Positions 22,960 through 26,951 of a stretch of 26,951 bases of DNA are shown here, in pieces. The position numbers and the translations under genes are program-made. Each line of letters begins with the position of its first letter. The first letter of the stretch is position 1. Source of the stretch: a virus; the IMG/VR virus record IMGVR_UViG_3300045007_000398, positions 1-26,951 of that record; one strand, written 5' to 3'. Below the pieces are notes generated by a model, which saw only the letters and a program-made list of their open reading frames with translations, was not told where the DNA came from and did no database searches.

Positions 22960-23600
22960 TTAACACTTACCAATACAATGCTGTCGGTTCTCCAAAGATT
23001 ATAATTAAAATTTTCTAACCCAATATAATCTTCTTTAAACCTGCATCTATAATAAAAGTAGAAGTCGGCAGTTATAACAACTCCATCAGCAGGGGCAGTA
23101 GTAAAAGTGACTAATCCTCTTTGTGAAATGGAATAATCAGAATATTGTAATACTCCGTCCAAGTAGATGTAAGGAGTTTCCCAAATGGGGACTCCATAGC
23201 CTGATCCAGAATAGTCGCTACCACCTTCACCATAGCCCGTTGTAAACGGAGGGAAGTAAGGATATTCTGTAAACCAATAATTCCAATTTCTGTATAACTG
23301 AAACTGAGTAGTGGAACCATCACCAGTCCCTAAAGCAAAATCTTCTACATTATTTAGGGGATCCCTGAAATAAAAGGTATCAAATGCCCCTTTCAATAAG
23401 TTAAGAAAACCCCCAATTATTAAAATGTCGTCATTATCCATTAGGGTGAATGGGAATTCAAATTCCCAAATGGGGGCTGAATAGTAAGACCCTCTATATT
23501 CCATACCACTAACTGATCGCTTAACAATAGTATTCCAAACGGGCCTTCTAGTAAAGGAATAAGAAATTTTAGGTAAGGTGGGGAAAATAACGTTAGCCAT
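22956..23600 (-). CDS. DUF2460-like distal tail protein
   Basis: This 214-residue protein has the DUF2460 pattern: FPTLPKISYSFTRRPVWNTI at the start, YRGSYYSAPIWEFEFPFTL, a FYFRDPLNN segment and VTFTTAPADGVVITADFYF near the end. The family forms the distal tail ring that joins tube and hub. Residues 120-150 hold a Gly/Tyr/Ser-rich insert (GYGEGGSDYSGSGYG) that is probably a surface loop. The gene shares one base with the end of the tape measure gene. Confidence 0.85.
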   Translation of the reverse strand: MANVIFPTLPKISYSFTRRPVWNTIVKRSVSGMEYRGSYYSAPIWEFEFPFTLMDNDDILIIGGFLNLLKGAFDTFYFRDPLNNVEDFALGTGDGSTTQFQLYRNWNYWFTEYPYFPPFTTGYGEGGSDYSGSGYGVPIWETPYIYLDGVLQYSDYSISQRGLVTFTTAPADGVVITADFYFYYRCRFKEDYIGLENFNYNLWRTDSIVLVSVK

Positions 23601-26600
23601 TACTTTGTTATCATCCTACCATAACTATAGTCTCTGTGGGATTGTTTAAGATTTTTAAGCATCTGTTTCCCATGTTTTTCAAGAACTTTGTCCACACCCT
23701 TGGCATCTATAGCATTTACTTGTGGGGCATAAGTAAAATTAATTGAAGAGCCTGATTGTGGGACATATCCCGCATTCACAGCGTTAAGGAAGGGAACACC
23801 TACCGCATCTACTCCTCTGCGAGATACCATGTATTCGCCAACCTGTCCAATTAATGGCACTTCATCGTGGGCTAAATGCATTCCCTGATGAGCACGCCGA
23901 ACTTCACCCATATTAACACCAAGGGAGGCATCATTTCCAGGCCCTGTCCCTCGGTATCCACCACCACCCATTAAACCGGCAGCTAGGGTTCCAGCAAAAG
24001 CAACAGCAGCAATTATTGGGGCCAAAGCGATATTCAAGGGGAAGGGTACAGATTGCATTACAGATCGGAATCCAGCGGCTGCGGCCATCCCTGCATCTTT
24101 TATAACGGCGGCTTGAGCAATCTTCGAAATAATACCAATTATCTGGCTACCCGCCCCCAATAAAGAAGACATCCGAGCAATATTCCCAGCGCCTGAGGCA
24201 GCAGTCATGTTCTGTTGAGAACTAATCCACCTATTTTCGATATTATCAATAACCCCAAGAGCTGTACTACCGAAACTTTGTATTTGAGATTGTTCACGTC
24301 CAAAGAATCCCTCACCGTCTGGAATTTCTGCGCCACCTAGACCACCAGGAACACCCCCACCCACACTAGGAACAGCATTCCCTAAAACCTCAGCAGCTTC
24401 ATAACAATACTCCAAAATGGCCAAACCAGCAGCAATACCACCCTGTTCGATAGTCATAGCTGATAACTCGGCTTGGGTCTGTTGTGTTCCAACTTCTGTG
24501 CCAGTTATCCATTGCCAAAGTTTTGCTACTCCTGTGAATACCTGACCAACTCCTAAATCTAAGCCCTTTTGCAGCAAACTACTTACTATAGTTCGAGCAA
24601 TCGCTTTTAAATCAAACCCTTTCCCGCTGAAATAATTAATAAGCTGCTCTCCAATACCTTTACTAACCTGCTGTTCTACATCTTCTAAAACACTTTTCAC
24701 TATCCCAGATATTTCTGTTAGGCTTTTTTTAATTCTCTCTAATGCCCAAATATTAATACCACCTAAAATATCCTGAGTTTCCCACTTCTTAACTGTCAAC
24801 TGATATCTTTGGGCAGCTTGTTCAAGAAGCAACAAAGTGGCTAATTCTTCTTTCTGCACACTACTAAGATTTTGATTTTTCTCAAGATATTCGGCCAAAT
24901 CAATTTTTGCCACAGCCTGTTGTATGTGCAAACTAGCTTCTTGATATTTTAATTGGTCTGTAACAAGGGGCATATTAGAACTGAGGCCAGAAAGGTATTT
25001 TTCATACTGACCAAGTATGCTTTTTTGTGCTTCCAGTTTGTTAAGCTGACTTTTAAGAAGATCATCTTTTTCTTTTTCTTTAATAATATTTTCGGTGTTC
25101 TTTCTTAGATATTCTACTATGTGTGTCCCATGTATTTGGTCGTAGGCTTCTAAACCTGCATCTAATATCAGTTGTTCTGTTTTAGAACGGAGTATTTCTT
25201 TCTCAAATCCTAAAGCGTATGTTCTCCACTCATTCTGTTCTTGATATGTTAGGTTCATTCCAGCAAGAATGTCAGCCGTATTTTTGACCATTTCATTTAT
25301 TTTAATGGTGTCATTCAATTCAGTTCTATACAGTTCTATGGCTTTTCCCAGTTCCTGTATCCCTTCCTTGTCATAACCCCCCATCTTCGCCGCCAAAGCC
25401 TTGTCTGCCACTTGTTGCCATGCTTTCGTTGCATCTAAGCCAGTATATTTACTAAAGATCTTATTCACATAATCGTAAGTTTCTTTGCGAATACCAGTTC
25501 TCGGCGCACCAGCTTCTATCCATTTATCTACATTCGCAGGACCCCAGTTGTATGCCATTAAGGCCAACCATCTATCTTTAAATTTATCTAACATTAAATC
25601 AAAATATTTTGCCCCACCCATAATATTTTGGCGTGGATCAAAAATATCTGTCACCTCCATATCCAGAGCTGTGCCCGGCATTAATTGCATAAGTCCCTTT
25701 GCCCCCTTGGGGGAGACAGCCCCAACTCTGCCGCCAGATTCTGCAGCTATCATAATTCTGATAAAATCGGCACCTATTCTTGGATATTTGTTTGCTGCTT
25801 CTTCCACTGCATCAGCAATTTGTTGGCTCAAGGGCCTAGTATCTATTTGCAAAGGAAATTGGGGATATTTTCCTTCCATTTGTCTGCGGTATTCTAAACC
25901 ACCCATAAAATTTTCAAAAATCTTATAATATCCCCCATAGTCTGTGGCATAGGCGCCACTCGGAGGTATAGGAATATTACTGTATGGGCTTGATTTTCCT
26001 TTATTCCCAAATCTGTCAAACAGTTTTAATAGTTCGTCTAATCTATCGGTCAGTTCTTCTATTTGAAACTTCCAACTGTTGCCAAATCTAGTAGCTGACT
26101 CTACTCCCTTATCCCCTACAGATACCAAGGTCTTTTCTAGAGCAGAACCACCCTCCAAAAGACCAGACATAATACCACCAAGGAAACCTCCTTCTTTAGA
26201 AGGTGTGAATTTCCTTCTCAATTCTTCATACTTAAATTCTATTTTTTTGGCTTCTCCTCCTATGGTGCCCCCTACTATAGTATCTAAGTAAAATTGGTAA
26301 AATTCTCTATTGGATTTTTCTATCCCCTCCTTAATAATTTTATCCCGTAGTTCATATAATTGTCTCTCGAAAGCTATTGACATTTTTTGGGTTTCCCCAA
26401 ATTCTCTCATTTTTGTTATTGATTTTTCTATAGAATCATTCAACTTAAACATATGGGACACTATCCTACCAAAATGATTTTCAGTTGACTTGCCTAGTTC
26501 TTGTCCCATAGTGGCTATAAGGGAATTGGCAGAAGTTAAGGCTGCGACAGCTTCTTCCTTCCACTGCCTGACCCAAGGCTCCTGTTGGGTAGGTGGTAAT

Positions 26601-26951
26601 CCTGTTGGAACCTGAAGACCCTTTTGTAAAGCTTCTATTGCTTCTTCCGCTTCTTTCCAGGTCCTCTCTTTTATCTCAGTCCATTCATTTAATAGTTCCC
26701 ACCAACTCCTGGATCCTGTCTTCATGGCTTCCAAATATTCTTTAAAAGAAGCGGTTCCACTTTCAGACAACCTTCTTAAATACTCTTCTTCAACTTTTTT
26801 TGCTGTGGCTCTTTCTAATTGCAGCTGGGCTAGCAGCCCTATCCCCCCGCCTATGCCCATTCCTATGCCTGCCCCCTGTGGACCAAAGCGAGCTCCTGCT
26901 ATACCACCAGCAACAGCACCAGCAATTGGCCAACCTGGATATCCCAACCCC
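23600..26951 (-). CDS. Tail tape measure protein with lytic transglycosylase domain, 5' truncated
   Basis: At least 1115 residues are visible; the frame stays open at the window edge and the only start there is a TTG without visible context, so the true start probably lies outside. A glycine-rich hydrophobic stretch opens the visible part (IAGAVAGGIAG), then long coiled coils. A soluble lytic transglycosylase domain is at about residues 385-500: IMIAAESGGRVGAVSPKGAK with the catalytic glutamate, GLMQLMPGTA and ALMAYNWGP. The C-terminal third has hydrophobic segments (AGLAILEYC, FPLNIALAPIIAAVAFAG). It fixes tail length, and the enzyme domain would open peptidoglycan during DNA entry. Confidence 0.93.
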   Translation of the reverse strand, partial: GLGYPGWPIAGAVAGGIAGARFGPQGAGIGMGIGGGIGLLAQLQLERATAKKVEEEYLRRLSESGTASFKEYLEAMKTGSRSWWELLNEWTEIKERTWKEAEEAIEALQKGLQVPTGLPPTQQEPWVRQWKEEAVAALTSANSLIATMGQELGKSTENHFGRIVSHMFKLNDSIEKSITKMREFGETQKMSIAFERQLYELRDKIIKEGIEKSNREFYQFYLDTIVGGTIGGEAKKIEFKYEELRRKFTPSKEGGFLGGIMSGLLEGGSALEKTLVSVGDKGVESATRFGNSWKFQIEELTDRLDELLKLFDRFGNKGKSSPYSNIPIPPSGAYATDYGGYYKIFENFMGGLEYRRQMEGKYPQFPLQIDTRPLSQQIADAVEEAANKYPRIGADFIRIMIAAESGGRVGAVSPKGAKGLMQLMPGTALDMEVTDIFDPRQNIMGGAKYFDLMLDKFKDRWLALMAYNWGPANVDKWIEAGAPRTGIRKETYDYVNKIFSKYTGLDATKAWQQVADKALAAKMGGYDKEGIQELGKAIELYRTELNDTIKINEMVKNTADILAGMNLTYQEQNEWRTYALGFEKEILRSKTEQLILDAGLEAYDQIHGTHIVEYLRKNTENIIKEKEKDDLLKSQLNKLEAQKSILGQYEKYLSGLSSNMPLVTDQLKYQEASLHIQQAVAKIDLAEYLEKNQNLSSVQKEELATLLLLEQAAQRYQLTVKKWETQDILGGINIWALERIKKSLTEISGIVKSVLEDVEQQVSKGIGEQLINYFSGKGFDLKAIARTIVSSLLQKGLDLGVGQVFTGVAKLWQWITGTEVGTQQTQAELSAMTIEQGGIAAGLAILEYCYEAAEVLGNAVPSVGGGVPGGLGGAEIPDGEGFFGREQSQIQSFGSTALGVIDNIENRWISSQQNMTAASGAGNIARMSSLLGAGSQIIGIISKIAQAAVIKDAGMAAAAGFRSVMQSVPFPLNIALAPIIAAVAFAGTLAAGLMGGGGYRGTGPGNDASLGVNMGEVRRAHQGMHLAHDEVPLIGQVGEYMVSRRGVDAVGVPFLNAVNAGYVPQSGSSINFTYAPQVNAIDAKGVDKVLEKHGKQMLKNLKQSHRDYSYGRMITK

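Noticed and set aside
26900-26951. TTG at 26947 as the start of the tape measure gene.
   Set aside because: It lies five bases from the window edge and the frame is open beyond it; the gene is treated as truncated.

Overview
The window looks like a piece of a tailed double-stranded DNA phage (siphovirus-like, uncultured Caudoviricetes type) that infects a Gram-negative host. Evidence is a tail module in the usual order (tape measure, DUF2460-like, DUF2163-like, NlpC/P60, tail hub, tail spike). A lysis cassette follows, with amidase, holin-like protein and an overlapping Rz/Rz1 spanin pair, and the Rz1 lipoprotein implies an outer membrane. Most of the DNA is AT-rich with very tight gene packing. 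No integrase, repressor, terminase or capsid gene is visible.

Left half (1-12291, all + strand). A near-continuous operon begins with the end of a heptose-kinase-like GHMP kinase. It continues with a CgeB-like glycosyltransferase fused to a methyltransferase-like domain, a GT-A glycosyltransferase, a transketolase split into two genes, a small unknown protein, a second GT-A glycosyltransferase fused to a methyltransferase, a radical SAM enzyme and a compact UDP-glucose-dehydrogenase-like protein. Together these read as a pathway that makes, decorates and transfers an unusual sugar. It then passes to nucleic-acid genes: a zinc-ribbon protein, a DPPF-type DNA methyltransferase that apparently starts at a non-canonical ATA codon, a small Cys-rich phage protein, and a class II (B12-dependent) ribonucleotide reductase.

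The most striking feature is a complete tRNA-Asp(GTC) gene, with cloverleaf and encoded CCA, at 11626-11704. It lies inside the ribonucleotide reductase reading frame on the same strand and is read through as 26 codons of the linker between the catalytic barrel and the C-terminal domain. Excision of the tRNA would cut the reductase mRNA, so one transcript would yield either enzyme or tRNA.

Right half (12293-26951, all - strand; transcription runs right to left). From the right edge come the tail tape measure with a lytic transglycosylase domain (5' end outside the window), two tail assembly proteins, an NlpC/P60 peptidase, and the tail hub with a C-terminal adhesin-like domain. Next is a receptor-binding cassette (about 15560-18302) clearly richer in G+C than its surroundings: a truncated tail-fibre remnant, a 39-residue protein, a beta-helix tail spike and a 137-residue protein. 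Then come endolysin, holin, Rz/Rz1, a metallophosphoesterase with an HTH-like N-terminus, and three small proteins. The two halves meet tail to tail with one base between stop codons. I recognised no promoters, rho-independent terminators or CRISPR arrays. No stretch over 300 bases lacks a gene; the longest gap is about 154 bases (15853-16006), in which I see nothing I can support.
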